DNA from: Larus michahellis
Lineage: Eukaryota; Chordata; Aves; Charadriiformes; Laridae
DNA length: 64,000 nucleotides
Assembly: GCF_964199755.1 (NCBI RefSeq)
Contig: NC_133906.1
Span: 10,230,001-10,294,000 of the forward strand
Reading direction: 5' to 3'
Positions 43,537 to 55,855 of this stretch are shown one piece after another; within the stretch, counting starts at the first letter, position 1; each line of letters starts with the position of its first letter. The position numbers and the translations under genes are program-made. The notes under the pieces are model-generated. The model was not told where the DNA came from. It saw only the letters and a program-made list of their open reading frames with translations, and did no database searches.

Positions 43537-43808
43537 GAGGGGTTTGTTTTTTGGTTTTTTGGGGGGTTTTTTTGTTTGTTTTTTTTTTTGTACAAATCCA
43601 TCTTCACTCTCCACTGCAGGCACTGACGCTGGCTGGCTGGGAGATGTCTGTGTGGGAGAATGAAATTGCCCAAGCTACGCCGAGTTAATGATGTTGAGTA
43701 AGATTTATTTTTTCTAATTTTTTTTTTTTTTTTTTTTACTCTTTTCATCAGGCAACGTGGGTTTTTGGGTTTGGGGTTTTTTTTTGGTTGTTTGCCTGTT
43801 GTTTTTTC
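43537..43808 (+). repeat. T- and G/T-rich low-complexity cluster
   Basis: Three tracts: T/G runs with GGGGGG at 43551-43590, a pure T20 at 43718-43737, and GTTTTTGGGTTTGGGG with a T-run at 43761-43790. Confidence 0.9.
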
Positions 43809-44599
43809 TCACCTAAGACTGAAAGGCTCAGGGGAAGGAACTGTGCAGAGAAAAGGAAATTAAGGAAATCCCAGAAGTCGGGACGGAAAACAGTCGGCTA
43901 CGGTCCCTGTGTACTGCGAGGCAGCGAGGTAACACCTCAGCTGTGCACTGTATTAAAGAGGGAAGGGATCTGGGGGCTGTGGTGGAAAACTCTTGGAAGG
44001 CACCAGCAGCTCTGAACTGCTCACATCGTGGTACCTCGAGCAGCCGCGGCTGCCGATACCCGCATCCGTGGGGTGCATGGTTGGGCAGGGAACGGCTTCC
44101 TACGTATTTTCAGCGCATTTTATCTCCTCTTTGGTTACGCCATAGCTGAACCTTCTCCCACCAGTGCAACCACCTCCTCGTGGCTGGCGGGCAATGCTTC
44201 TCCAGCCCAGGTAGAGCTGGCGATGACACCTGTCGGCGTCTGCCCGCGGGGCCATGGCTCGGGCAGTGGCTGTGGCTGGAGAGGGCTGAGCCACGCTTGC
44301 CTTCCAGGAGCACCGAGGTGGGACCTTGATCTCAGCCATCACCCACACCCGCCCTCTGTTGAGGCATCTCTTTGTCTACGTGCCGGTATGGTATTCCCAT
44401 CGGCCGTTCACACAAGCCGCCCCGTGGGAAGGAGTTGGCAGGCTGCGGCACGGCACTGCCGACAGCCGTTCACCCCCCCAGAGCCCCCGTGGGAGTTGGA
44501 GGGCTCTTCTGCTCTCCCCATTAACACCCTGCGAATTAGACGCCGAAGCTGTTAAGGCACGGCGAAGCCAAAGAGAAGGTGAACAGAGAAGGAAGCTCA
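43809..44599. other. intergenic
   Basis: GC-rich unique sequence. The 175-codon open frame at 44028-44555 has no recognisable domain and is not called. Confidence 0.5.
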
Positions 44600-44900
44600 A
44601 GTGGCTGCTTTAACAAAATGGCTCATTTTTCTGTGAAATTAATTGGCTGAATCCTAACAAAGCTGTTATTAAAAGAGCACCCTCGCCTTTTTAATCATCC
44701 GAGTTGCTTGTAAAGCGCTCCCAGAAACTGGAAATCATACCCTCTCCTCCAGCTCTTTTGTTCATTTCCATCTGGGGGAAATTCATGAGAATTCATTAAA
44801 AAATTATTGGCACCCCAGAGCCAAAGGCAACGGGCCTCTCAAAGTGTCCAAATAAAAATGGCTCTAATGAATAACCACTGTCAAATGGCCACGCAAAAAG
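44600..44900. promoter_or_regulatory. candidate conserved noncoding element A
   Basis: AT-rich, low in CpG, dense in homeodomain cores: GAAATTAATTGGCTGA, TTTTTAATCATCCG, AATTCATTAAAAAATTATTG. No frame or repeat is recognised. Typical look of a developmental enhancer in a gene desert, inferred only. Confidence 0.3.
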
Positions 44901-45539
44901 GAAAAATAGGACAGCAAACAAAACTAAACAAAAACTTAAGCAGTTGCCTGTTAAGCGGGGGCTGCAATTATCACTGACTCACACAGCAACACCCACCCAC
45001 CACTGCTCTCTACCAAACGATTCAAGACAGATAGCATCATTCTAATGCCCTGGGACTTCCCTTTTGTCAGGGAAAAGATAGGGCTGAAGGCAGCTGGGAT
45101 ACTCTAAACCTACAAATTGTAACTTAAATTGTGAGAGTAAACTTGTCATCTTGCTCGTTGCACATTGCCCCACCAGGGCAAGTCATCGATCGGGTCAAAG
45201 TCTGCCTTGAGTTATCTCCTTGCCACCATGGGGTGGGCAGCAGGACCAGAGGAGGTAACTGCCTGATCTTGGGAGCTGAGCCTGCAGAGGGACAGGGGGA
45301 GCATCGTTTGGTCCTGGATGGTAGGCTGAGTGTGATGTCTGTTATCAGAGCAGCAGCAGGAGAGGAATGGAAAACCACCTGTGTGTTGGGCTCTCGACAC
45401 AGCCTGGGTCTACGCTTGGCGGAGAACAGCCTCCTGCATATTTTCAGTTCACTATTTCTCCCTGCATTGAGCTGGCAGGTTGCGGGGACCCTTCCCCAGT
45501 GGCCCATGTCCTCTACCACCACCTCCATGTAGGGGAGCG

Positions 45540-45890
45540 GGCTTTGCAGCTTTTGGGCAGCACTTGCGATGGCTGCATCAATATTCATCTCTTTGTAAAC
45601 ATAAACTGCCCCGGCTGCTCAGAGTCGCTTCAGATTATTCATATCGATTCAGCACTGTTAATGATTAAATACAATGTTCTTCAAAGCCTGCATTTAACAG
45701 GAAAGCTTGATTGGATTTACCGTTTTGAGGTTGGGTGGGTTGTTTTCAGTTACTTTGCTGGTCTTTTTTTTTTTTTTTTTTTTTTGCCTGGTGGAACATC
45801 GTGTCATTTTGCAAATGAAGAATTACCCTCTCGCCTTTTAATAAAAGCTTCCATCTCTGAAGGATTCGCATCCTCCTGCTTAATCAGACA
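45540..45890. promoter_or_regulatory. candidate conserved noncoding element B
   Basis: Contains a forkhead-type TGTAAACATAAA (near 45594), ATCAATATTCAT, GTTAATGATTAAATAC, and an octamer-like TTTGCAAATGAAG after a T22 tract. No coding or repeat signal. Inferred. Confidence 0.3.
45764..45785 (+). repeat. T22 homopolymer
   Basis: Uninterrupted run of 22 T. No retrocopy was identified beside it. Confidence 0.95.
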
Positions 45891-48800
45891 ACTGATACAT
45901 TGCACACCCCACCGCCACCTCCGGTCCCCTCTCCCCTGCAGCCCTCACAAGCAAAGCAGGTCCTGCAGATCCCGCAGAGAGACCAGAAACCACAGGACAG
46001 GGGACAGAACAGGTCTCGGCCAAGGCAGACAACTGCAAAGTCCCTATCTGTGGATGGCATCCCCAGGGCTCCCTTTCCCTATACAGGGAGAATAACAATT
46101 ACAAACCCTGGTGCTTGTCCTGGAGAGAACTCCATGCCTTTACAAAGAAAGCCAGAAGACAAAATGCAGAACAAAGTGATTTAGTTGATGTTGCCAACAG
46201 CCTCTCGGCAGCGCTGGGAAAAAAAAAAAAAATCCCCAAAACCCCAGTGCAACACACTGGGCAGTTTTGCCTTCCAATAGTTCGTCAGGAGTCCATCCAT
46301 CCAAACACTGTCCATCCATCCCAGAGTCCCAGCCTCCGTAGGAAACGTCCATCTGAAGGAGGAACAGTTTCCATGTAGCACCAGCAGGATACAACGGCTG
46401 CACATATTTGGGGCAGTAGCTATAGGTGAACGGGGGCATAGTTTTACCAAGAGCTGTCATGGTATTTATTTCTCGTCTTTAAGTGAGACAGCATGTGAGG
46501 GCTCGACCACACAAGATAAAAAAGGAAAAACAAGGAGAGAACACAACAGTGAAATTGCTGAGCTGCTACGAGCTAGTGACAGCTGAAAAAGAGGATGTGA
46601 AATCAGAGATTCAGTAAAAAAGCCCCTGACCTGACAAAGAACAGAAACCCTACGAGAAGCGGCAGAGGGAAGACAGATTGCAACTCAGCAAGACGGGTCC
46701 ATCGCGGGGAGCAGCAGAGACCAGCGTTTCCTGGGGCTGCCTGGTCAGGAGGGTGGCACGGGGACACACCGCACGCTCGCTCCAGGCCAAGGCTACGTGC
46801 GTTAGCAGTGGGATGATTGCTGTGCACGCGTGGGCATGGGCGTGTTTCGGCTCTCAAGCCTCCACGCCTGATAGAAGATGGACAAATAAAAGTGACCCGG
46901 AGGTCCGGGGTTACGTCTGGTTAGACTCAACGAGATGAAATCCATTTCGGGATCTCTAATGGCCCTCGCTCGGCGGTGTCACACTGGAGCCAGGATATTA
47001 AGGGCACCTGTCAGTGCTATTTTAGGAAACAGAGGCCTCCCGCCTGGTGCCCCCCCTCCCCTCCGCACTGAGCTCACATCATGTCAAATGAGGTCTCTGG
47101 GAGCAGGGCACATGGAAGTTGCAGTTTTAGTGAAAAGCCTGCAGGAGAAAGTGGCTTTCTGAGCCCCCTCGTCCCACACAGCCCCAGCATAGACTCTGCG
47201 CGTTTATTTTTGGCATCCTCTGTGCAACTTCCACCTGCAGGTGTTGGGCCCAGCAGCACACCTTGAGCTTTGCCCATCCCCAGCGACAGGAGGGGGGTTA
47301 GGTCTCCTCCTGGAGAGCCACCTTGCAAAGCTGAGCTGTTCTCTTCTCCCCTGGGCAGAGCCAGCCAGGGTGAGAAGGTGAACGAGTCCAGTGTCTGCGC
47401 ATGAAGGCTTCTCCAAATGCAGTGAAATAGCTCGTGTGACAGTTACATATAAACAGGCCAAAGCAGTTAGGTTGTGACTTGCCAAAGTGCAAGGCTTTGA
47501 GTTTCAGATGTGGGTCTTGATGGCAAGACCACCAAGAGGCTGAAACGCCTGTGCCTTCATGCCCTGGGGGGGATCTAGCCTGGCTCGGACCCACCACATC
47601 AGGGTAGGGGCAGGAATGACTGGGTTTGCTCTTCCACCAGAGCTATTTCTGGAACTACCTCACCTTTTCCTCTCCCTTATTACTGACACAGGTTACAGTT
47701 CCCTGGTTTTGAGCAGCATGAGCTACACTCACCTCAGGCACCTCTACAGGGGCAGTTGGGCTTTGGATCCAGCAAAGCCTGTCCCTACAGAGCCAGCGGT
47801 GGTTTAGAGTGCTGCAGATGCAACGTGCTTTGCTTCATCCAGGATAACACGGAGGAAAAAAAAAAAACATAACAGGGCAACAGAGTGCGTTTTAAAACAC
47901 AGACTACAAGGCAAAAATGTTAAGTGCTCTGTATATAAAAGCAGGAGGAATCCTTCCAGCTCAAGAAAGATCCTGCTGTGACTTGCGTGTGAAATGAACT
48001 TTTGGTGACGTGTAGATGTACAATTTCTCACCAAACGTGTGGATCAGGCAGCCAAGAACACACTTTTCAAAGTTATGTCACAATTAATCCGATGTAATGT
48101 CAGAGCCTCTTTTTTGTTCTTGTCCCATTATCGCCTCCAAGGCTTCATCAGACTCAGACCTTCTCTTTAGAAATTCTGCTTCCCAGCACAGTGGAAGTCA
48201 CCTCTTCATTTAGGAGATGCCTGACCAGCTCAGTTAACCCCAAGTACTGTTGCAGCCATGCTGTGAGCTGGCTTTGAATATATTATCCACCTTTTGCTTT
48301 CAGCCTCCATCATTGTAATTGCAAATTCAGGCTTTTTCTTCTTCTCTCAGACTAGATACAGGAAGATGCTCTGGGGAGCTTTTTATGCCAAGGAGTGGGA
48401 TTTTTCAAAACCCCTAGTGGTTTTGGATAGGGAGCTCAAGACCGTAGCCAGTCACACACTGATGGTTCAATAACAAAGCTACTTCCAGAGATGGCTTGAT
48501 TAATGAGGGCTCCAATAGAGTCCTGCCTACCAGCAAGTACATCTCCAGCCACCTAACACAGGGCTGCTGAGCCCAGTCTTCAGCTCTCTTTAAAGGCATC
48601 TGGAGATGAGCAGGCAACGAAAGCACCCAGAAATCCCAGGACATAGAAAAAAAAAAAAAACAAACAAATTTACTTTTTTTCTAAGCAATTAACTCTCATC
48701 CTGGCAGCAGTGGCATCCTCCCAGTTTCTCCCACCCTCTCTTCCCCCTCTCCGAGCTCACCTTCTCTGAAGGAGGGAGGAAGGCCAGAACAACCATCACT

Positions 48801-49264
48801 ACCAGCACAAGCTCCACAAACACCAGCAGCGCATCCATTCCTGTAACAGCCCCTACTCCAGACGCGCAAGGAGCAAAGGACAAATCCTTCCTTCTAAGAC
48901 CACCTTCTCCCTATCCCTACAGCATTTCTCCCCCACCTTTGCCTCTGAGCTGGATTTAAGAGCTCTACCATTAGCATTTTTCTTTTCCCCACCTGCAGAA
49001 CTACTTTAGAAAGATCACCAGCTTCCATTTCCTCCACAGCAGTTAGAGCTGTAGATTAAGACCAGCTGTGGAGAATTTAGAGATTCATCTGTGCATGAGT
49101 GGCTGCTGGCAGGAATGGAGGGAAGCAGCACCGGCTGCCCCGGTATAAAGCCTTGGTTTGCCTCTGATGCAGCTTGGTGGAGGAGCTGCTAGATGACCTG
49201 AGCTGCAGGGTTACAGCTGAAGGAGTTTGTTTTTCTCTATCCTTTGTCAAAACTGTAAAGGGTT
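45891..49264. other. intergenic
   Basis: Unique sequence with A-tracts near 46219, 47854 and 48647 and a short CCAT repeat at 46291-46322. No gene was recognised. Confidence 0.5.
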
Positions 49265-49445
49265 ATTAAGCACTGGCACAGGCTGCCCAGGGAAGTGTTT
49301 GAGGCACCATCCCCGGAGGTATTTAAAAGACAGGTAGACATAGTGCTTAGAGATATAATTTAGTGATGGTTTTTGTCAGTGTTAGGTCAATGGTTGGACT
49401 AGACGATCTGAAAGGTCTCCTCCAACCTAGGCAATTCTGTGGTCC
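49265..49445 (+). mobile_element. CR1 LINE 3' end
   Basis: AGCACTGGCACAGGCTGCCC, CACCATCCCCGGAGGTATTT, then the GTTGGACTAGACGATCTGAA tail ending near CAATTCTGTGGTCC. 5'-truncated short copy of another subfamily. Confidence 0.92.
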
Positions 49446-52015
49446 TACATCTGTCTCTCTGTTAGGTGTTCCTGATGACCCATGCATTCCTCCCATGCTG
49501 CTGGTGACCCTGAAGCTGCTCTCTAACCAGAGGCCTCCAGGCAGGAGCAAGGCTGAGCGCCATGGCCAGGGCGCTTGCTCTGTTCTGCAAACTGCATTGG
49601 CAGCCAGGCAGGGGGTGGTGACTCTCCTCTGACCCTTCTTCTGCGTTTCATACGCCAACCGGATCATTAGGGTATTGTTGCGGCTGGTATTGCTTCAGGA
49701 ATAAGCCCCTCTGGAGATTTCTGCTTGGGGATGTCTTTCCCCATCCCAGCTGCTTGGAGGAGCCCTCAGGGAGCCCCTGTCACGGGGGGAATGACCACTT
49801 GCATCCATTTAATTTTGTTATGGGGAGGGTTGAAAGACCTGTGGTTCAGTTCTTCATGTAGTAAATGATCCTCTTGCTTATAAATTCTGCTGCATCAGCA
49901 GAAGCAATTTATGCTGCTGAAGGCTGCACTAATCACCGAAAGACAGAAATATATCTTCCACGGAAATTTATCGCTGCACTTGAGGACACCTCTCAACCCT
50001 CTGCATCCAGGGCCAGAAGGAAATTTCCCACTCAGGACTCCTGTTGGTTTTCCTTGCTTTGGCTTTGAAACTGTTGAGGGTGGAGGGAAACGGAAGAAAA
50101 CAGGGAGATCCGTATGGGTGAAGCTTGAGCTTTGTCCATCTGTTTCTGGCAGAAAGCGGCAGGGCTCTTTGCTGGTCCCTTTGCAGTCCCCACCGGAGCG
50201 GCGGGTGGGGGGGAGGACTGAGCACCTCTGCCCGTGCTGCTGCTGTTCCTCTCCGGGCTCCAACCCCCTGCTACCTGCCCCGGGCGCAGGAGGGACCAGG
50301 TTGCAGCAGATGAAGGTCACAGGCAGGCGTGAAGGGCACTTCTGTCATCAGACAGACATCTGCCCACAGCGGGGCAGAGTCAGGGAGCCTCCTCCAACGG
50401 GCACTGCCCTGGAGAGATTAACCCCGAAAAGGGGATGGAAAAACAGCCCTGACATGAACCTGCATTCCCTGCTAGCCAGTCTGGAGGGAAATTCAGACGC
50501 AGGTGCAGGACCTGGTGAGTCAGGCTCCTTTTTCTCCCCTCTAATAATACCACCCCAAGAAGGGTCCCCGGGAGCTGGGACCGGGTTATGTGAGGTCGTG
50601 GGGGAGCCTGAGCAGGGGAGGTTTCCAGGAAAAAACGGAGCTTTAGGAGTTCTGGGGGCCTGGCTGTGTCTCAGCCCTGTGGGGGCTTGAGTGAGGGTGG
50701 ATTTACACCTGTGTAAATGAGAGGCGAGATCCCGTTTGGATGCAGCTTCCCAAGAAACAGGTGCCTCTATGCATATGGGTACAGCACCCCTGAAAGGGGC
50801 ACTCTTCCAGCCTGCAGAGCTCCTGCAGAAGTTCTCACATCGGAGTTTTTCTGTTCCAGAAGAAGACAAGCCAGGCAATAAACACTGGAAAAAGCCGTGA
50901 AGGATAAATTGCTGTAGCGAAAAAGAAATCCCTTCAGCTTGGCAGAAGCTCTATTTATCTCCCAAAGACTTTAGTCTCAGTCTCTCCCAGGGGAACATTA
51001 ATGGATCTCATTAGGAGCTCCCATGACAAACAAACCTTTGTCACACACCAAGAGGACAGGCAAGTCTGCCAGCTCCCCGGTCCCCCCTAGAGACATGAGG
51101 GGAAGCTTCGTGCTGTAAATGCCGTGCCAGGGGACAACATGACAGTGCCACGGAGAGACCCGTCTGCATAAGGGCTATACAGCAGGGCTGCTAGTGAAGA
51201 CAAGACCCCTCTCCCTTGAGGTGCTGCAGGCTTGCCACCCACCTCCCTGTCTGAGGAAGAGGGCTGCAGGTGGCAGCCATGCTCCCGGGACTCCGTCTGT
51301 GCTCTGCATCCACAAGAAGCACCACGGGTCTGGGCTGATGCTGGCGCGATTGCCTTGTCCTCACCTCGTTACTCACCTTGCTGCTATGGATGGTCCCCAG
51401 CTTTGAGTTGAGCCAATCTCAACACCCGCTTTATGGAGTCGCCTTTGATGAAGACCTGGACCAACAGCTGTCACCTGTCCCATCAGGCCTGGTCCTGCTC
51501 ACTTGCCCGCCTGGCACTGCTGCTCATGGGAGACCGTCTTCCTGGGGTAGGGTCACGCTCTCGTCAGGCTAAGTTACTCAGCTATTGACTACATTCATTA
51601 GTCAGGTATTGACACATCACGCTGAAGGAAATGAGGAGGACTGCTACAGCGACCGCTTTATTGCTCAGTCAGTTAAAAGAAAGCTGCTCCCCGATTGCTT
51701 CTCCCCAAAAAGCTGAATATTCAAAAGGTCAGAAGGATGTCTCAGCGTGAATCAGCCAGGAGACATATATCTAAGATCAAAAGGACTGTCAATCCAATTA
51801 ACAGCCTGGGTTCCAGCAGCGGCAGGCATTTTAAGTGTAAAATATACTCTATTCAATGTTTCATCTCCAAGTCCAGGTCTCTCTCGATGTCTTTCTTCTC
51901 AAATCTTTTTTCCCATCTCCCCGCTGCCCCAGACATCCTTCAGCTGGAAGGAGCAGTTCTGTAACCAGGAGTACAAATTCTCTTTTTTCTCTCCTTCCCC
52001 AGAGAAACCGTTTGC
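49446..52015. other. intergenic
   Basis: Unique sequence. The 259-codon frame at 49911-50690 is not supported by codon or domain evidence. Nothing else was recognised. Confidence 0.5.
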
Positions 52016-52040
52016 TTTTTTTTTTTTTTTTTTTTTTTTT
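52016..52040 (+). repeat. T25 homopolymer
   Basis: Uninterrupted 25 T, 12 bp before a perfect tandem duplication. Confidence 0.95.
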
Positions 52041-52052
52041 GAGGTTAATTAA

Positions 52053-52096
52053 AGCTACCTCATTTTCACATCGCAGCTACCTCATTTTCACATCGC
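52053..52096 (+). repeat. perfect tandem duplication, 2 x 22 bp
   Basis: Unit starts AGCTACCTCATTTTCAC. Two identical copies at 52053-52074 and 52075-52096, followed by AGCT. Confidence 0.97.
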
Positions 52097-55000
52097 AGCT
52101 GCCTGCCCGGATCAGAGTGAGGAAGCTCAGCACGTTGGGCTGCAGCAGAGCGCCAGACCCTGGGTTTCAGACCACAAACAGGGCATGAGCTGAGCAACCA
52201 GGGGATGAACCTCCCTTCCTCTGTCTGGGGATGGGGATCCGCGCTGTTGGCCGTACCCAGCGCTGCTCTGCAGAGCACTGCCTGCCCGGCCAGGCGGGAT
52301 GGCAGATCTTTGCCTGACTGCAAGTAAAGGCACCATGGATTGGTTTAAGGGAGATTTGTGCTGGGGAAGCTAAAAGAGATGGGGAAATGTTGTTGGATGT
52401 GTACAGGGACCTCTACAAACCCCTTCTTCAGGACTCTCCATCAGGCATCTGCTGCTCCAGGCGTGAGCAGTGCCGGCATGCCCATGTCACCTCCGTGCCA
52501 GGCTCCCTGTGGGACCGCCGCGTTCTGCCCCGCTGCAGCCGGTCTTTACTGTCAGCAGAAACAAACCGCAGCCTGGAAGAAGGGCTTGCTCGGAGCAGGT
52601 TAAAGTCGGTGTGCACCACGTGTAACAACTTCTCAGTGGAAATGAAGATGGGCTATTAACACTCCGTGTCAGTGCCGGTTCCTCAGGGGCGCCCAGGGCA
52701 CCCACATTAATACCCTATCAGTGCATTAGGATTCATGTGGGCACAAGAGAGTCCGCACTGAAGGAACGAATGGTGATGAGGCCATTATTTTATTGGACTT
52801 TCTGGGAATGCCAGCGTTCCCCATGCAGTATTAGCACAGCCAGCAGCGGTGTTGCAGGCAGGCCAGGAGGACTCAGTGAGCTGCTGGGACCTCCACGCAC
52901 TCAAACCTCCGTGGATACAGGCTCCTGCAGTCCGAATCCCTGCCCGATGGGAGATAGGAAACAACTCTGGTACTGCATGGAGGCTCCTCTCTGGACAAGG
53001 ACAGCTTGTAGGAGAGGAGGACTTGACACTAGCTTTGCACTGAGGCCACCAATATCCTGTCCCTGATAGCGGCACCTGATGTCCCAGGGGAAGATGGGGA
53101 ACACACAAAGTGAGCAAGCCCTGGCAAATGCACAAGATTTTCCTGTTCCTCAGCCAAGTTAATAATAGAGCAGGATTCAAACCCAGAGAGCCATGCTGTA
53201 TTTTAAGCTGATCCAAATTCATTCAGGGGAGCCATTAGGCTGCACAGAACAGGCTGGTTCCCCAGCCTTGGGAAGGTGATAAGGCTGGAGGAAGGCAGCG
53301 TGGTGGAGGAAAGCCCCCCCTTGCATTGCTCTCTGATACCCTCATCTGGCTGAATCTGGAAGCTCATCTCCCAATGGGCAGGACAAATCAACCCCAAATG
53401 GGTCCTCTTCAGCTTTTAGGACAAATGCGTGGAGTTTGGGACCAGGAGCGCCTAAGATGTCGTTGGATGGGCAGGAGGGGACATGAAATGTCCTGGAGGA
53501 TGTGCCTATGAATAGACAGAGACACTGTTTCTTCTCACCAGCTATGTAGAAGACTGCAGGGATCAACACTGAGCTGGAAGGCTCCTTCTGCGGCCTGTGG
53601 CAAAAAAATGGAGGTGTGGGTGGGCTTTGAGGAAATACATCCTCCGCTAGAAGGAGAAGAGCAAGAAGACAAAACAGAGTTAGAAAGGGAGGTACCGCTC
53701 AGGCAGTTGCTCCATCAGGCAGCTATGGAGTGCTGAGCTAAGAGGAATTCACAGCAAAGAAAAAAAACAGACTTTAAAAACATGTTTGCTTCCTCCAAAG
53801 TTATCCAGCAAGTGGTTTCCGATTAAAAGTAACCTTGGAGATGCAGCCGTCAGGTTGACACGGCATCGCCCCGGTCGGCTCCGCAATCCCCAGCTGTGCC
53901 GTGGAGATGCTGGTCTGGTACATTCTGTAATTGTTAATCAGCGCTATACAGCGCGCAACCACCACAGGAATCGATGCTTAAATAAGCACAGGGAAGTCTT
54001 AGCTAATGAAATGGGTGTTCATTTCTATTCTGGGGACAGGCTTGTTCTCTTGTTCCCGAGAAGTATCCCGGATTTCTCCATGTGCTGAAGTCGAAGTGCG
54101 GCAGTTGTGATTCCCCAGCTCTGCATCTGCTGAAATCTTTCCCGTGACACGTTTGCAGAGGCATCTTGCAGATAAACCTGGCTGCTTCTATCACCCCGCC
54201 AGCACTGCACTGCAGGGCTGTGGAGCGGTGGCCACTATTTTTTCTGGGTGTGCATCCATTATACAAGTACATCTTATAAATCAATTACAGAGAAGAAGAA
54301 AATGGGGACAGAACCAGAACCACGGGCTTCTCCTGAGGTTTCAGGGCATTTGCCTCAGAACTGTTTTGCTTTCAGCCTCCCTGTGCCTGCTTCATCTCCT
54401 TTGCCCAACCCCACTGCCTTTGTTGGTCTCACTGGTGCTATGTTTTATCCATCCCTTTTTGAGCAATGCTTTTGGCTGGGAGAAACGCACCTCAGCTGCT
54501 GGGGGCCCAAGAGGTGGAGAATGCCCTATCCACACGGAAAGTAGCGCTGATGAGGCTTCAGGACTTGGCACGAGCATCTTGTGGGCTAATGGTCCCCACT
54601 CCCTGCAGCACCCAGAGAGAGAGGGGAGGCTGCCGGCAGAGTCGGGGCTCCAGGTGGCAGAAGAAGTGGCATGTTTGCAGCAGGATGAAAACAACACTCT
54701 TTGAAAGCTTTCCAGGGACTTGCCCTGCCGGTGTATCTATCTTTATTAAGGGTGTCAGCTTTGGAGCTCCTCTGGCATCCAATGGGTGCCACCACATGAT
54801 CTGGCTCCTACCCACAAGAAAATCCTCTCCTGCAAAGTTCCTCTGTTGGTTTTTTTGATCTGTGAAATGACTGCCCCTTTTCAGTCAACCTCCTGATCCT
54901 AGAAAAAGCGTCTCTTCTTCCCACTTCCCTCCCTCAAGCCCCCATCTAGGGGTTGTGTCTCTCTCCTGTACCCCAGTCTGGTGTAGATGCAGAACACTCT

Positions 55001-55545
55001 GCTCAGCATCGTGTGAGTAGAGAAGCTTCAGCCTCTGGCCGGCACCTTTCAGCCATCCCAGGATTGCTGCAAACGTGCCATAATTGTCCCCATTGCTGTC
55101 GGTGGTGAGTTCTGAGCATCTTGCTCCCGACTTGCTCCATGCCCAAGGAGGTCCAGGTTATCCCTTCCTGCCCCAAGCTGCGGCAGACCTTGTTGCTGAG
55201 CAAAGCTGAGCCCTCTCCGTTCATAACAAGCCCAGCTCTTCTGCATTTGGGGCATGCTAATCCTTCCTGCCCTCAAGCACGCTCCAAAAATAGCACTGAG
55301 CCCCCTGCACTGAGCACAGCTTCAACAGCAACAGGTGCTGTCCTGGAGCCGCCACGGCCGACCGGGCTGCTCGGAGCCCTCCATCCCCCCAGCCATTGGC
55401 AAACCCAGCGTAACTTCTCTGCCATTATCCCATGGCTTGCTGCAGGGCGCAACTGGGATGCATCAGAGGCTGGGGTGCCGGTGGCAGCACAGGAGGGTGA
55501 GCAAGAGCTCCCTCTCTTCCTCCTGACCTGCCAAAAATCACACTG
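52097..55545. other. intergenic
   Basis: Unique sequence without recognisable genes, RNA genes or older repeats. Confidence 0.5.
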
Positions 55546-55855
55546 ATGGGACTCTTTATGGGGGAGTGGAGCAATAGGACAAAGGGTAACGGTTTTAAAC
55601 TGAAAGAGGGGAGATTTAGATTAGATGTTAGGAAGAATGCCTTTACTGTGAGCGTAGTGAGACACTGGAACAGGTTGCCCAGAGAAGCTGTGGCTGCCCC
55701 ATCCCTGGAGGTGTTCAAGGCCAGGTTGGACGGGGCTTTGAGCAACCTGGTCTGGTGGGAGGTGTCCCTGCCCATGGCAGGGGGTTGGAACTAGGTGATC
55801 TTTAAGGTCCTTTCCAACCCGAACCATTCTATGACTCTGACTCTATGACTCTGTG
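55546..55855 (+). mobile_element. CR1 LINE 3' end
   Basis: Starts in GGAGTGGAGCAATAGGACAA, holds the open ORF2 C terminus (GNGFKLKEGRFRLDVRKNAF) to CCCATGGCAGGGGGTTGGAA, and ends with terminal short repeats (CTCTGACTCTATGACTCTG). Same subfamily as the 40.2 kb copy but on the opposite strand. Confidence 0.95.

Noticed and set aside
45367-46095. 242-codon open frame, + strand
   Set aside because: Runs through the T22 homopolymer as a poly-Phe stretch and has no recognisable domain.
49911-50690. 259-codon open frame, + strand
   Set aside because: No motif; overlapping frames of similar length on the other strand; no conserved context.
45764-52040. Long T tracts as tails of processed pseudogenes
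   Set aside because: No gene-like sequence adjoins the tracts and no target duplications are visible; birds have few processed pseudogenes.
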